DNA of 64,000 bases. It comes from Laguncularia racemosa. Lineage: Eukaryota > Streptophyta > Magnoliopsida > Myrtales > Combretaceae. The notes below the pieces were generated by a model. That model saw only the letters and a program-made list of their open reading frames with translations, did no database searches and was not told the origin of the DNA. A program made the translations under genes and the position numbers. Shown in pieces: positions 10,930 to 23,000 of this stretch. The stretch spans positions 992,001 through 1,056,000 of the forward strand of contig JBBMOL010000013.1 of NCBI GenBank assembly GCA_037954665.1, written 5' to 3'. Each line of letters starts with the position of its first letter. Position 1 is the stretch's first letter.

Positions 10930-11514
10930 CTAATCAGCTAATGATTGCCCTTTCATCGAATTTTGATTTATATATGTGATATCAAATTCTAATAAGAGCA
11001 TTTGCCATTTGGAGATTCTTCCTAACAAAACAAGCTTCTTTGCCAAGTATTTCAAAGGATCATGTCTCGTTAATAATTCAATAGGATAGTAGAGTGTGTA
11101 TTGTCTCAACCGATGCATGACCCAAACTAGTGCACATCAAGTCTTTTCTATTTTAGAATACCTTTGTCCCCCCTTTGTGAACTTTTTACTTAGGTAATAT
11201 ATGGATCGTTCCTTTCCTTCTTCGTCTTTTTACCCCAGTAAGCACCCTATGGATTCAAGGAGTATCTTGAGATACAAAAATAAGGGTTTTCCTTGTTTTA
11301 AGACTACTAAGACTGGAGGATTTTTAAGGTAATCCTTGATCTTTTTGAACGCTTTTTCACATTCATCATCCCATTCTACTGTGGTGTTCTTTTTTAGTAG
11401 ACGGAATAGTGGACGACACTTATTCGTAAGTTGTGAAATGAAACGGGCTATGTAATTCAACCTTTCCAATAGACCTCTTCCCTCCTTGATAGTGCATGGA
11501 GAGGGTATTTCCAA
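10930..11514 (-). pseudogene. Gypsy RNase H domain remnant
   Basis: This follows the reverse transcriptase on the minus strand. The thumb/tether region (RLNYIARFISQLTNKCRPLF and the DDECEKAFKKIKDYL block) leads to a degraded RNase H core, broken near 11230 and about 11120. It resumes with a passage ending RISKWQMLLLEFDITYI and a spacer with KGQSLAD. A stop at about 10927 separates it from the next domain, which stays in the same frame. Confidence 0.85.
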
Positions 11515-11516
11515 TA

Positions 11517-11931
11517 TGGCCTTTACTTTAATGAGGTCAATTTTAATACCTTATCGGCTTACGATAAACCCTAACAGTTTGTCAGTTGTGACCCTAAAAG
11601 TACATTTTTCGGGGTTTAACTTCAGCTGAAACTTTCTCAATCGCTTGAATAATTTTCTTAAGATGACCACATGGCTTTCTTCTCTTTTAGATTTAGCTAT
11701 CATGTCGTCGACGTATACTTCGACTTTTCAATGCATCATGTCATGAAGTATTGCGACCATGGCTCTTTGGTACGTAGCCCCAGCATTCTTCAAACCAAAA
11801 GGCATAACTTTGTAACAGAAAGTTCCCCATGTTGTGATAAAAGTTGTCTTGATCTTGTCTTCTTCCGCCATTTTTATCTGGTTATATCCTGAAAAACCAT
11901 CCATAAACGAAAAGAGATGAGTGCAATTCAA
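11517..11931 (-). pseudogene. Gypsy reverse transcriptase fragment (broken)
   Basis: The minus strand encodes FSFMDGFSGYNQIKMAEEDK, then TTFITTWGTFCYKVMPFGLK, and after one in-frame TGA the catalytic motif YVDD (11704-11715) in VYVDDMIAKS. An LNPEKCTF block follows, then GFIVSR and another stop near 11550. These are the palm and connection blocks of a Ty3/Gypsy reverse transcriptase. The fingers region upstream of the first conserved Asp segment is missing. The YVDD residues are intact, yet the stops rule out a full product. Confidence 0.9.
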
Positions 11932-12431
11932 GAATTTACTAAAATCTCCTAATATGAGATTTGAGTGTAGCCTTTATTCAATAACATGCTTCTTGCTATA
12001 CAAATATCACTTTTGCAAAACCATAACATACTTAGCAACTTTGTTATAGTTATTCTCTCTTTATTTTTCCATTTCCGCTAATCCAAAACCATAGCTAGCA
12101 TATTTGATATTAAATTAGTGGATTTTAATATTGTTTATGCATGGTTAGAGTAGCTTTTGGTAGTTTAATCATTACTTTTATTTGTTTACTTACTTTAGAC
12201 ACTTACATCCTTTCTTGATTAATATATTCGGTCTGTTTTTAGTTATTTTCTACTAGTTTTAAAGTGAAAGTTTGCGACTAAATATTTTATTAGTTTTATA
12301 GTAAAAATTTGCAGCTAACTTAGTTTTTAGGTTTTCATGATGTACTATGAGATGACATTTAAATGGGGTTTGTGGATTTTCATGAAATGGGTTATTCTTG
12401 AACTAAATGAGTTTTCTTAAAATTTTATTTT
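11932..12431. other. Intergenic AT-rich sequence, no gene recognised
   Basis: Directly right of the Gypsy breakpoint the sequence changes to AT-rich DNA without element similarity or coding potential. The missing 5' half of the element is not found here. Confidence 0.4.
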
Positions 12432-12808
12432 AAGGAGAAAATGTAAAAAAAAAAAAAAACCCGTAAACTTTGACTTAGGTACAAAGACACTCCTAAACTT
12501 TCAAATATTATAAATCATCATCCTAAACTTTAATGTATTGTAATATATTGGCAAATAATCCCATAAAGTTACAAATAACTCCCATAAACTTTGACCATGG
12601 TGTAGAGCACTCCCTTAAACTTATCAAAATATGCTTTGACTCCCTCCGAAACTTTGACCTTAGTGTGTATTTTTTGAACTAAAAAAAGCCAATGTCTTTT
12701 ATATTGTCAAGTTATTAAAGTTTAAAGAGGTGATTTATAATATTTAAAAGTTTAAGGGTATACCTGTAGCTAGGTCAAATTTAGGGGGTTTATTTGCAAT
12801 TTCCCCTT
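12432..12808. mobile_element. MITE-like element with long terminal inverted repeats
   Basis: The left end (12432-12517) and right end (12731-12808) are imperfect inverted repeats of about 80 bp. Both ends, read inwards, go from AAGGGGAAA-like wording through TAAACTTTGACCTAGGTAC and a CCTAAACTTT-like stretch to ATTATAAATCA. The 210-bp middle repeats the CCCATAAACTTTGACC wording in diverged form. There is no open frame. This is the look of a small non-autonomous DNA transposon that uses enzymes from elsewhere. A target duplication could not be defined, so the superfamily is open. Confidence 0.75.
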
Positions 12809-15390
12809 ATTCTAATGTGTTCTTCTTTGCTTTTATTACCTACATTGTTTCATTGGTTAATGCACTTCATGACAATTCAGCTAATAAATGCTTTACACAT
12901 GTTATAGGGTTCGGTAGTAGTTATTAGATGCCTTGTGTGGTATCATATTATGAATATGGTATATACAATAAGTTATTACGACTAACCTATCGTTAATGAC
13001 ACACATACACACACATGTGTCCTTAGTGTTATTAGCCAAAACTTGTTATTAGATTTCATATCATATAATATATAATTTTTAAAAGAAAAAAAAAAACGAA
13101 TGTAGGTGTTAGTTGGGTAATGATAAATTTGTTGTAACCATATTTTTATATGAAACAAGTATACAAAAAACATCTTGCATATACTACTTACATGAGGAGA
13201 AAGAAAAAGGTTAAAATTGCATTTCTTAGAATTATATTATGATTTATGCATAAATCTTCTTCTTCTTCTTCTTCTTCTTTTTTTAAAAAAGCACATTTAT
13301 CGTTTGTACATTTCTTTTTTTTTTAGTTAAAGTATTATCATTCATCTCTAATGCCACACTCTAGAACCAAGGTACCACAACCTAGTCCATGCTCATATCA
13401 TAGTATGAGAATGCAAGATTTAGAATACACTATTGTAATCCACAAACATATAGTATAACTCCATAAATACTTTATATGATGGTTACATCGAGAAGTAATA
13501 AAGCCTCATATAGAAATCACAAACGAAGTTTGAATCCATAAGCTTAGCTAAGTTTGCAAACTTAAGTATGCTAAATATCATATTACAAAGAATCCAACAT
13601 GTAGCTTGAACAAACATTGATAATAGACATAAATTCTCCATCTAGTCATCACAATGCTTGAAACTATTATCATCATTCTCATTCCTATAGTAGAGGTTAA
13701 TTTCCTAAGTTGTCATATTTATTTCAATCAATTGTAGTAATTGTACATAAAAAATGGTCTTATAAAAGGTGAGTGAAAGAGCCTAGTATAATAACCACCA
13801 CACTCACGTGTAGATGTCAAGTAAAACACAACACATATGATCATAACATTAATGAAACAAATAAGTGATTGTTATCTCATTTAAGTATAGTAAACATCAT
13901 AATCTTAACGTTTCAAGACTTGAAGTATCTCATACTCCATGGCAAATAAATATAATAGATATAGGCATATATGAGACTATAACCTTGAAAGTTATCTCAC
14001 CCCAATTTCACTATTTATATTGATCATCAATGTGACTACTCCACAATAACCATCTACATTGACATCCAATCCTCCATTACGATTCAATTATCACTTCTTT
14101 CTAAGAGATTAACCCATATAATTAATAGTTAACCAGTCCATAACCCACCTAACTATACATGTTGGTTTAGTGCTTAAACTACCATCACATCACTCTCGCC
14201 CATTGCCCTAATAAAATGATATGACCACTAGTTCGTGATCTCCACTTCTATTACCTAGTGCTTCTAGCATAGGAACTAGCATAATTAACACTCATTTAAG
14301 GTTTTGATAGTCTTAATTTCATTTAAATATATAAAGCTTATAAACACTAATATCAAACATGATAGCAATGTATTAGAATGATGCTTGTCTAAGTGGAAAT
14401 ATTGAGAGAAAGTTTACTCATAAAAGCAGATATATAACATGTCAAAACTTAATTTTACTAAATTAGAAATTCTTAAACCCCTCATTTGTTTTTCACCTAT
14501 CCAATGACCTAAAATGGGTCGACTAAGACCTTTAAAAGTTAATCCAATCGATAAACTGAAGTGTGAGGTGGACTTAGCTAGAAAAAAGGGGAGGTATGAT
14601 TGACCTATATGAGGGTTGGTGACCAATAGGGAGGGGCAATCAATTAGAGAGGGGACAATCGATCACTTGCCACCAAGACAATCCCTCTTTACTTTTCTTC
14701 TTTTTGGTCGACTTAACAGAAGCATAGTTGATGACTCTTTAAGTCGACCCCATACACTGAAAAACTCTTTAAAATTAAACCATAAAATACTTTCTACAAC
14801 AATTTTTCTCATATCTTCAATCATTCAACATGCCCTTCCAATAAAATCCATCTTAACATTCGATTATTACAAATTATCCCCACATTGTTCATCAAAACGT
14901 AAGAAACTAACACAATTCATGTTTCCATTACCATTTAAAACTCTACTTCATTAATTAATTACATAATCATGCCTAATTGCCTAAACTATGGTAAATCCTT
15001 AGGCCTATGTTGTTTCTTCCAAAATCTGCTAATTCTAAACAATACAAAACATAAAGGATGAAGAAGAGAAAGCAATTCTTACCTTAAATGCCACAAAACT
15101 TGATAAAGAAAGACACTACATTACATGCCAATTATGCTCCAAACTACCCTTCCTTCAACTAAAGAATTTATGTTAATCCATAATTCAATCTTTTAGGATT
15201 TCTTAGTTATTTGTACTTATCTATTTTTAATAAACTCTCTTCCACCAATTGGAATTTGCCCTTCATAAAACTAAATCATTGTTAGATTGTACTCTTTTAA
15301 CAGCCTAATGGAAAAATCTAAAATTAAGGCGTTGGAATTACCTTAAAATGGAACTTGTTCGTTGATTGATGAGAGGACGAGAAAGATGAC
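12809..15390. other. Intergenic, probably decayed retroelement sequence
   Basis: No protein domain is recognised. The run has a (TCT)n microsatellite at 13255-13279. Around 14515-14740 there is a passage with repeated GTCGAC/GTCGACT words and alternating purine blocks that resembles LTR text of plant retrotransposons. Open frames here (for instance about 14616-14954) are short and have no recognisable family. It may be LTR or untranslated debris, but that is a guess. Confidence 0.35.
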
Positions 15391-16025
15391 TAAAGTCATG
15401 AGGTCTATTGCACTAAAGTGGGCAATACCTTAATGCAAGGAGTTTAGTTTCACTTTGTTACAGGGTGATATTAGAGTAATGCATTGGCTAGAAATGGGTA
15501 AACTAAGTGTCACATGGGGTAAAGTGCCGTAATATGATATCTTTTGAGTTTGTAAGAGAGAAACTCTAAAGTCCTCCCTACCTAGAGCAGTCTAGGAACT
15601 GTGTAACAAAAATGACAAGGACACCAATACTATAAGTGAGAGAGATTGTAACATCCCTTAAATAAAATGATGATGAAACTCTAATCATCGAGGCACTTTT
15701 TGATATAGCTGCTTGAATTTTGTTGGAACTCCAAGCTAAGACTTGCTCGGTTTAGAGCATTTCTAAAATGGATGACTTATTGGGAAGCAATTGTATTAAG
15801 GGATAAAGTCATAAAGCATAATACACCAAAGCAAACAATACCTTGGTATAAAGAGTTCAGCTTTGGGTAGTTACATAGTGGTATTTGAAGTAGTGCAATA
15901 GCTAGAAGTGGGGGAGCTAAATGTTATATAGTACAAAGTATCATAGTATAGGAGTACCTTTTAGGCTATAAGGAAGTATCTTTAAAGTCCTCATTGCTTG
16001 GATCAGGGAAATTGTTTATTTTAAA
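15391..16025. repeat. Diverged direct duplication, period about 412 bp
   Basis: Two related blocks begin at 15391 and 15803. Shared passages, in order, are TAAAGTCAT, CAATACCTT..T..AAGAGTT, GGT.ATAT.. with AGTAATGCA or AGTGCAATA, GGCTAGAA.TGGG, GTACAAAGT or GGTAAAGTG, and CTCTAAAGTCCTC. A TGTAACATCCCTTAAATAAA passage at about 15648 lies between them. It resembles the start of many plant LTRs, which often begin TGTAACATCCC. No open frame is present. The block may come from an LTR with internal duplication. Confidence 0.55.
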
Positions 16026-16850
16026 TGTTCTCCATTCGTAAATAGAATTGTTTCATTTAGAGAATTCAATTGGCTTAAGTGTGGTTCTGTAAAACAAAAT
16101 GAGTAGTATCAAATTTAATTAAAGGAAGTAAGGATGGAACCATGGTAATGTCATTCATTTCAAAAAAAATTTCTAAGGCATTTCATCCACACATTTGAGA
16201 CCATAATTAAATTAATTAAGTTCTTTTTGTTAAAAATGCATCTTAAAAGTGAAAAAAATTAAGATTAAAAAAACAAATAAACTTTTGAGATGTGTTGAGA
16301 GAATGGGTTAATGTTTTATTTTTAAAGTTTAGTTTTTATTCAAGTAAATACTATTATATTGTTTCATTAAATATTTTGAAATACACCCTTTGAGGGTGCT
16401 TAATACTCAACAATTATTATAGTCCATTTTGTAAACTAAGCATATATCCATAGTGAAAAATACCACAACATGCAACACTATAATATGATAAATGTCCAGA
16501 TTTTTATAATTTAATAATATAAATATTAATTTTTTAATAGAATCAGTAGATTTAATACCCTATTCTCTGTTTATAATATATAGTAGTTAAAAAAAAAGAC
16601 ACGATAAACAAAATACTTAATTTTCTAGATTGTTAATTGCAAGTAAAAGTCAATAGAAGTGTAAAATAAAAATAAGCAAAATGATGTATCGATTTTATTT
16701 TTATGAATTACTACGACACATTGTCTACGTGTCGCGTTTTGATTTGCAAAGTGGTATCATTTATTCACAAAATGACATTTCACAGCTAATCTTTTTTTCT
16801 TACCCCCTCAGTAACGGGCATGTAAAGATCAATTGTGCCCTGAAATACAA
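16026..16850. other. Intergenic AT-rich sequence upstream of SEC31
   Basis: No gene, domain or repeat structure recognised. It leads into the pyrimidine-rich promoter of the SEC31 gene. Confidence 0.4.
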
Positions 16851-17073
16851 TTCCCTCTCTCTTCTCTCTCTTTCTTTTTCTCGCTTATAGAGGGACCTAA
16901 TAAATTAATTTGATTTCATTTCGAACCTCGAAACCCTAAAAAATCTAAAAAGAAAGTTAAGTTAGTTTTTCATCAATACTAAATTCTCCTCCAAGTCAAC
17001 AATTCACCACTACCATTTCCCAATCGAAACCCTAATCAATCGATCCGCATCAATTCGGTCCTAGTTTGTCGAT
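16851..17073 (+). promoter_or_regulatory. SEC31 core promoter and 5' UTR
   Basis: A pyrimidine-rich patch (CTCTCTCTTCTCTCTCTTTC, about 16855-16880) is followed by two telo-box motifs AAACCCTAA at 16931-16939 and 17027-17035, the second only 39 nt before the start codon. Y patches and telo-boxes are frequent near transcription starts of housekeeping plant genes. No clear TATA box stands out, which fits such a promoter. The transcription start cannot be fixed from sequence alone. Confidence 0.5.
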
Positions 17074-20000
17074 ATGGCGTGTATAAAAGGTGCAAATCGA
17101 TCGGCGTCGGTGGCGTTATCACCGGAAGGCGGTTACTTAGCGGCCGGAACAATGGCCGGAGCTGTCGATCTATCATTTAGCTCATCGGCGAGTCTCGAGA
17201 TCTTTCGTCTTGATTTCCAATCGGACGATCGAGATCTGCCATTAATAGCGGAGTCGCCTAGCTCGGAGCGGTTCAATCGGCTTTCTTGGGGGAAGAATGG
17301 ATCTGGTTCGGATAAATTTTCTCTCGGACTTATTGCCGGTGGACTTGTTGATGGAAGCATTGATATTTGGAACCCTCTCTCTCTGATCCAGTAATGAATT
17401 CGTGCTTAGTTCTCGACCTTTTCATTTCGCGGTTTTGGCTACAGTTTAGGGTTATTTCATTGAATTGATTTTTTGATGGATTTAAATTGAGATCTGTAGT
17501 AATCAGAAATTGCAATGTGAATTTGAACTTCTTGTGTTTTGACTTAATAACAATCTTTGATCTTGAATTGTATGGCTCTTGTGTGGTTTCATGGGAATTG
17601 AGATTTTGGTCAGTGAGTGATCGAGAAAATAGGGAGGTTCGCTACGCGGTATGAGAAAGAGCTTTGTTGGCACTTGGCAGGGATTTGGTTTGATTCCAGG
17701 CTGTGTTGTTGTTAATGGGATCTTGCGAAGGCTTTCGGCATGCTAAGGCGATGACACTGTGTTTCCGCTGTGAAATACTTCAAAGGGCATATTATTGACT
17801 TGAAATTTGCTCATTAAAGGGGGGAATGTTATTGGACCCCTACCTTTCATGCTGCGGTAGTGTTTATTTGGTGATTTTTTTGGTCATTAGCTTAAGTTTG
17901 TCTCTTTCTTTTGAAATAGGAAGAGATTTAGGATTGTATTTGATCGTAGGTAAGATCTGATGCTGGTGCAATTTTCTTTCTCGTAGTTAGATTCAATTGG
18001 GGTTTCTTTCTCTTTCTCTCTCTTTATTTATTTATTTATTTATTATTATTTTTTTTTGGCCAAGTACCATGATTCACACAAGGCTAGCCATAGTTTAAAG
18101 GCAATCAGTGTACTGACTTGCAAATTGGGGGTTAGGGGCGTAAGTTCTCTCAGCTGGCTGATCTACCTGATCTTTCTAAGGTCCTTGAATATAGGAACCT
18201 TATGCATTGAAATGTAGGGCATTATATTCAGCTGGTGGCATTTTCTTAATTGAATTTTCATTGTAAAGAATGTTTTCAAATTGTATTATAATTGCTTTGA
18301 ACTCTTTCATTTATTCAAAGATTGAACTAAATTCCCCAAAAGAAAAAAAAATTAAAAATAAAGAAACAAGATCCACACAAAGTATGGATCTTTTTGCCTA
18401 GCAATAAATGAGTGAACTAAAGCATTTTAAAGATGGCATTGCTTGGTGATTTTTTTTGAAAATATTGATTTGCTGGACAAGGAATTTTGTGAGGTATGGA
18501 GGAAGACATTGGTAGCAAAGGGTTTTAGTTCGGAGTATATTGTTCTTGGACAAATTAGAAATCAAACAGATGACAAAGGAGAAGTACTGAGAATAGGGAA
18601 TCAAACTTGTCTGAGAGTGAGCAGTCAATAGACATGAAAAGAAATCTGCCATAAGAAAAGAGGAAGTTTGCACTATCTTACCTCTGTATAGTGGATGTTC
18701 AGATCTCTTCTTTGTGATGTTTGTGGACATTGCAGTTCAGTTGGTGAATCTTTTCTTCTTCTTGTTGCTGTAGATCTGAGCCTAGCGAGTCAGCGGTTGT
18801 TGGACACCTTTCTAGGCATAAAGGGCCTGTAAGTTGCCTTCTTTACAGCTTATATTCCTGCACCCAGATTGCAAGTGTGAAATATCATAAATAATGAGGT
18901 GGTTGTATTCCATTTGCAATTTAGGTTCGGGGTCTTGAATTCAATGCCATAACCCCAAATTTACTTGCTTCTGGGGCTGATGATGGTGAAATCTGCATAT
19001 GGGATTTAGCTACGCCAACAGAACCTATTCATTTTCCTCCTCTCAAGGTATGCAGACATTACTGACATATTATACATGCCCTCTGCCTCATCTTTTTTCT
19101 TCTTCTTCTCTACTCTACCCTGTTTTAGTGCCTTTCCTGAAAGTTATAAAAGATAATTATAAGTGAAAGGAGCCAAGTCAGTCATATGCGATTGTTTAGC
19201 TACCTAGCTGTTGTTAATTCCTGTACTATTTTTATGTTGGAAAAAAATGATGCCAATTGCATAACATCATGGGAGTTTTGCGTTGGTTATGTGCTTGACT
19301 TGAGGATTAATATTGTATGTGTTTTCAAGCCTATTTTAAATAAATATGCTTTTTGGTCTACAGTTTGAGCTAATCACACATAACCTGATAGGTGGGATAA
19401 TATATATATGCATCTCAATTGTTCGCTTGGGGACATGAAATCACAAGGCAACAACGTAATCTGGCTCAGCCTTTTTTAGCCCTTTTATTATAGAATTATT
19501 AGTTAACTGATCTTCTGAAGCCATTTGTATCTTGTGTCAGGATACTTCAATAATTGAGGGAAGGATAAGATCAGAGTTTGATTTGATCCTACCTCATGCA
19601 TTTGATCTCGAATTATTCCCATTTTACCAAGTTTGTGTTTCTATATGCAGGGTAGTGGTAGTGCTGCTCAGGGTGAAATTTCCTTTTTATCATGGAATAG
19701 CAAGGTTCAAAACATATTAGCTTCCACTTCATACAATGGGACGACTGGTGAGAAAATATGCATTGGCATCTACCTTTTTGTTCTTTATTCTTCCTTCCCT
19801 TGCTTGTGACATCAAAAGATCTTTTGATTGCTTTCAGTTGTATGGGACTTGAGGAAGCAAAAACCAGTAATAAGGTATGTTCCACTTCAACATAGGATGA
19901 TGTGCTATGCTAGCTGAACAGTTGTGTGACCTTTGCCAGATTGCAGTTTTTCAGATTCAGCTAGGAGGAGGTGCTCGGTTTTGCAATGGAATCCGGATAT

Positions 20001-23000
20001 GGCGACTCAACTGGTGGTTGCATCAGATGAAGATAGCTCACCTACTATAAGGGTAATGATGTAGCCTTTTTTATATTGTAAAGTTTTGCTTCTAGTGGAA
20101 GTAACAAGGAATAATGTCGAAAACTGATCATTATTACTTTGTGAGCAGCTTTGGGATATGCGGAATGTAATGTCTCCAGTGAAAGAGTTTGTCGGCCATA
20201 CTAGAGGTATTAGCTTAAACTTGCATTTATGTTACAAGTGGAAATTGTTCAAGAGCTTCAACTAGAGCACAATTTAGCATCTGATTTATATTCAGATTTA
20301 TGTGAAACAGAAAGGTGGGGTTTACTAGGGATATATCAAGTAGAATAGTAGACAATTGACTTGTTTCCACAGTAATAGTGCATAAGTTTCATTGGAAAGA
20401 AAGAAGGGAGGGTTGGACCCACAAATCAGAGAATTGGAAATATTGGATAGTGGAATCTTAGCATAAATTTTTTTTTTTTGGGTAATTAATCTTAGAATAA
20501 AATTGTTTTGCTTTTCTTTTCAATATTGCAAGGATCAACTCACGCCAACTCTCAACTATAGTTATCCTATACATTATACTATGAATTTTCTTGTCTATTT
20601 GCATAACTCTGAAAATGTATGGAGATTATCTAAACTTTTTGTTGAGCTAAAAGCAAGCAGAACTTCCTTTTCTGCTGTAAACATGACATCCACTATACAG
20701 GATTTAGTTTACCACCAAAAGAAAAATAACCATTTCCATGTCAAATATCCTTTCTCCCCCCATTTAGCTTAGTCCGTTGTGATCACACCATCTTATTCAA
20801 GTTTATATTGTTTAATATTTTATTTTCATTTATCTAGAAGCTCCTTATAGGAGAGACTGAGAGATTAATGATTAAATATCAAAAAAGAAAAGAAAAGAAA
20901 TCATTAAATGGTTATTTAAAATAGCAGAGGATATAACAAAAAAAAGGAAAAAGACTAGCATCCTTTTTCTTTTTATTCATTGTGGGTTACTACGGGTGTA
21001 GTTTTCATTGCAATGATGGTAGCTCTTTTGGTGGCACATGTCTTTTGGCAAATTACAATGTTTAGAGAAAAGTTGAGATGGAATAAGGGGTAGTAGATTA
21101 ATATGGTGCATCTAGCCTGTTATTTCCTTCTGAGATGATTAAATGATAAATATTAAAAAAGAAAAATAATAGTTAAATGGTTTATCCAAAAAATAGAAAA
21201 GGATGAAAAAAAGATAAAAGGACCAGCTTAGCTGTATATGTGGCAAATTACAATGGATAGAGAGAAGTTGAGAAGGAACTGGGGATAGAGTTATATGGTG
21301 CATTATTGAGCCTGTTATTTGAGAAGGAACTGGGGATAGAGTTATATGATGCATTATTGAGCCTGTTATTGATGAACTGGCCTCCTCTTAGTATTTATTA
21401 CATGGCAGGTTCGTGATCTCAGACTGCATTTCATTTTTAAATTTGCATGTATGTTTTCATTCCAGTCATGCATCCCAGAATAGTGTGACCATGTCTTGCT
21501 CAATTGAATATCATCAAGGAATCTTTCCTTTTTCTAGGTTAACCTTGATTTTAAATGCCTGAGGAAAGTTTGATTGCTACCTAGAGATCCTTTAAGCTCT
21601 TTACCCTAATTCTTTTATGAAGATATGCAAGCCTTGTGATGGAGAGTGTCTTATCAAGAAGGGACTTTTGATGATCATGTTTAATCTTTTGCAAATTATT
21701 CAGCTGATTTATTACAAGTTGACATTTTGGTTGCATCCAACCTGAAAATATGATGACTTTTGCATGATGCATGTTATAGTTTATCTATTTCCAGCATTGA
21801 TCTTCCATGCAAAGAAAAAAACGAGTCTTTGCTTTTGATGCATGCATTGCTTATAACTTGCTCTTCCCCGTACATCATGCTTTTATTTGATTTTTCAGCT
21901 ATGTTGTTGGAATTATGCTAAGTAAAGGCATATGGCGCTCTTTGATCCATATTTTCAAATGGGATTTTTAATCAGGCTGACTGATGCTGTAACATTTTCT
22001 AATGTCTAGTTTTAATTCAGCCAAAAGTAAAAAGGAATTATTTGCCCCCAAAAAAGGAATTAATTGCCAAAAATTAAAAATCCTCTTTTATAAGAGGGGT
22101 GCTTCTTTGCTAACAGTCGAATGAAATTCTACCTCTTACACAGTTTCTTTCTATTCTTCCTTTGCTTGTGTGCTCTACACCAGGTGTAATTGCAATGTCT
22201 TGGTGTCCTACTGACAGTTCGTACTTCGTTACCTGTGCTAAGGATAATAGGACGATATGCTGGGACACTGTTACTGGAGAGGTAGGATTTTACTGTTGTT
22301 TTATGACATTTTAAAATCTTGATTACCTTATTTCATGTGTTGGTTTATATGTTATTTGATGCCAATTTTCTGTAATATCCCTGTGTAGATTGTTTGTGAA
22401 TTGCCTGCTGGTTCCAATTGGAATTTTGATGTGCATTGGTATCCAAAGATTCCAGGAGTCATATCAGCATCTTCATTTGATGGAAAGATTGGCATATTCA
22501 ATGTTGAGGTATCATATTTTTTAATCTGTCTTAGAGTCGTTTGTCATGCTATAACAAAATTGATTTTTCCTGAGAATTGGTAACCATCTAGCTGTCTTAT
22601 AGTTTGAAAAAAAAAAAGGTCAAGCACATTCTTTTATTGCTTTCTTGAACTTTTGTGGAGTTTGGGATATAGCCTGTTACCCCATCTGTACTGGTGGCTC
22701 AATGTAATTCATCTCCACTTTTCAGGGTTGTGACCAATATGGTGCCCGAGAAACTGATTTTGGCGCTGGTAATGGTCGTATTAACTACCTAAATTATATT
22801 TTATTTTATTCTTTGTATCTATTCTTGTTTTTAAATGCTTGGGGCTTTCTTAGATTCTTGCCTCAAGCATATTCTGCTTAAAGGGCAGTTTATTAATTTC
22901 TAAAAAAAAAAGTGGCAGCTTATTGGTTTTTTCTTTTCTTTTTTGTGGATCTTTTTTACAAATCAGCAGCATTTTTTTCTGTTGTAGAAGTAACTGGTGA

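Larger units (their letters stand above)
9130..11931 (-). mobile_element. Ty3/Gypsy retrotransposon pol remnant, Tat lineage (two RNase H domains)
   Basis: Read on the minus strand the order is reverse transcriptase, RNase H, a second RNase H, integrase zinc-binding region, integrase core and integrase C-terminal region. The extra RNase H after the usual one is the hallmark of the plant Tat group (Ogre/Retand-type). Gag, protease and the N-terminal part of the reverse transcriptase are missing, since similarity stops abruptly at about 11920-11931. Multiple in-frame stops and frameshifts make it non-autonomous. The parts are described in separate entries. It lies between LTR-like and minisatellite sequence (left) and unrelated AT-rich DNA (right). 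Confidence 0.9.
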
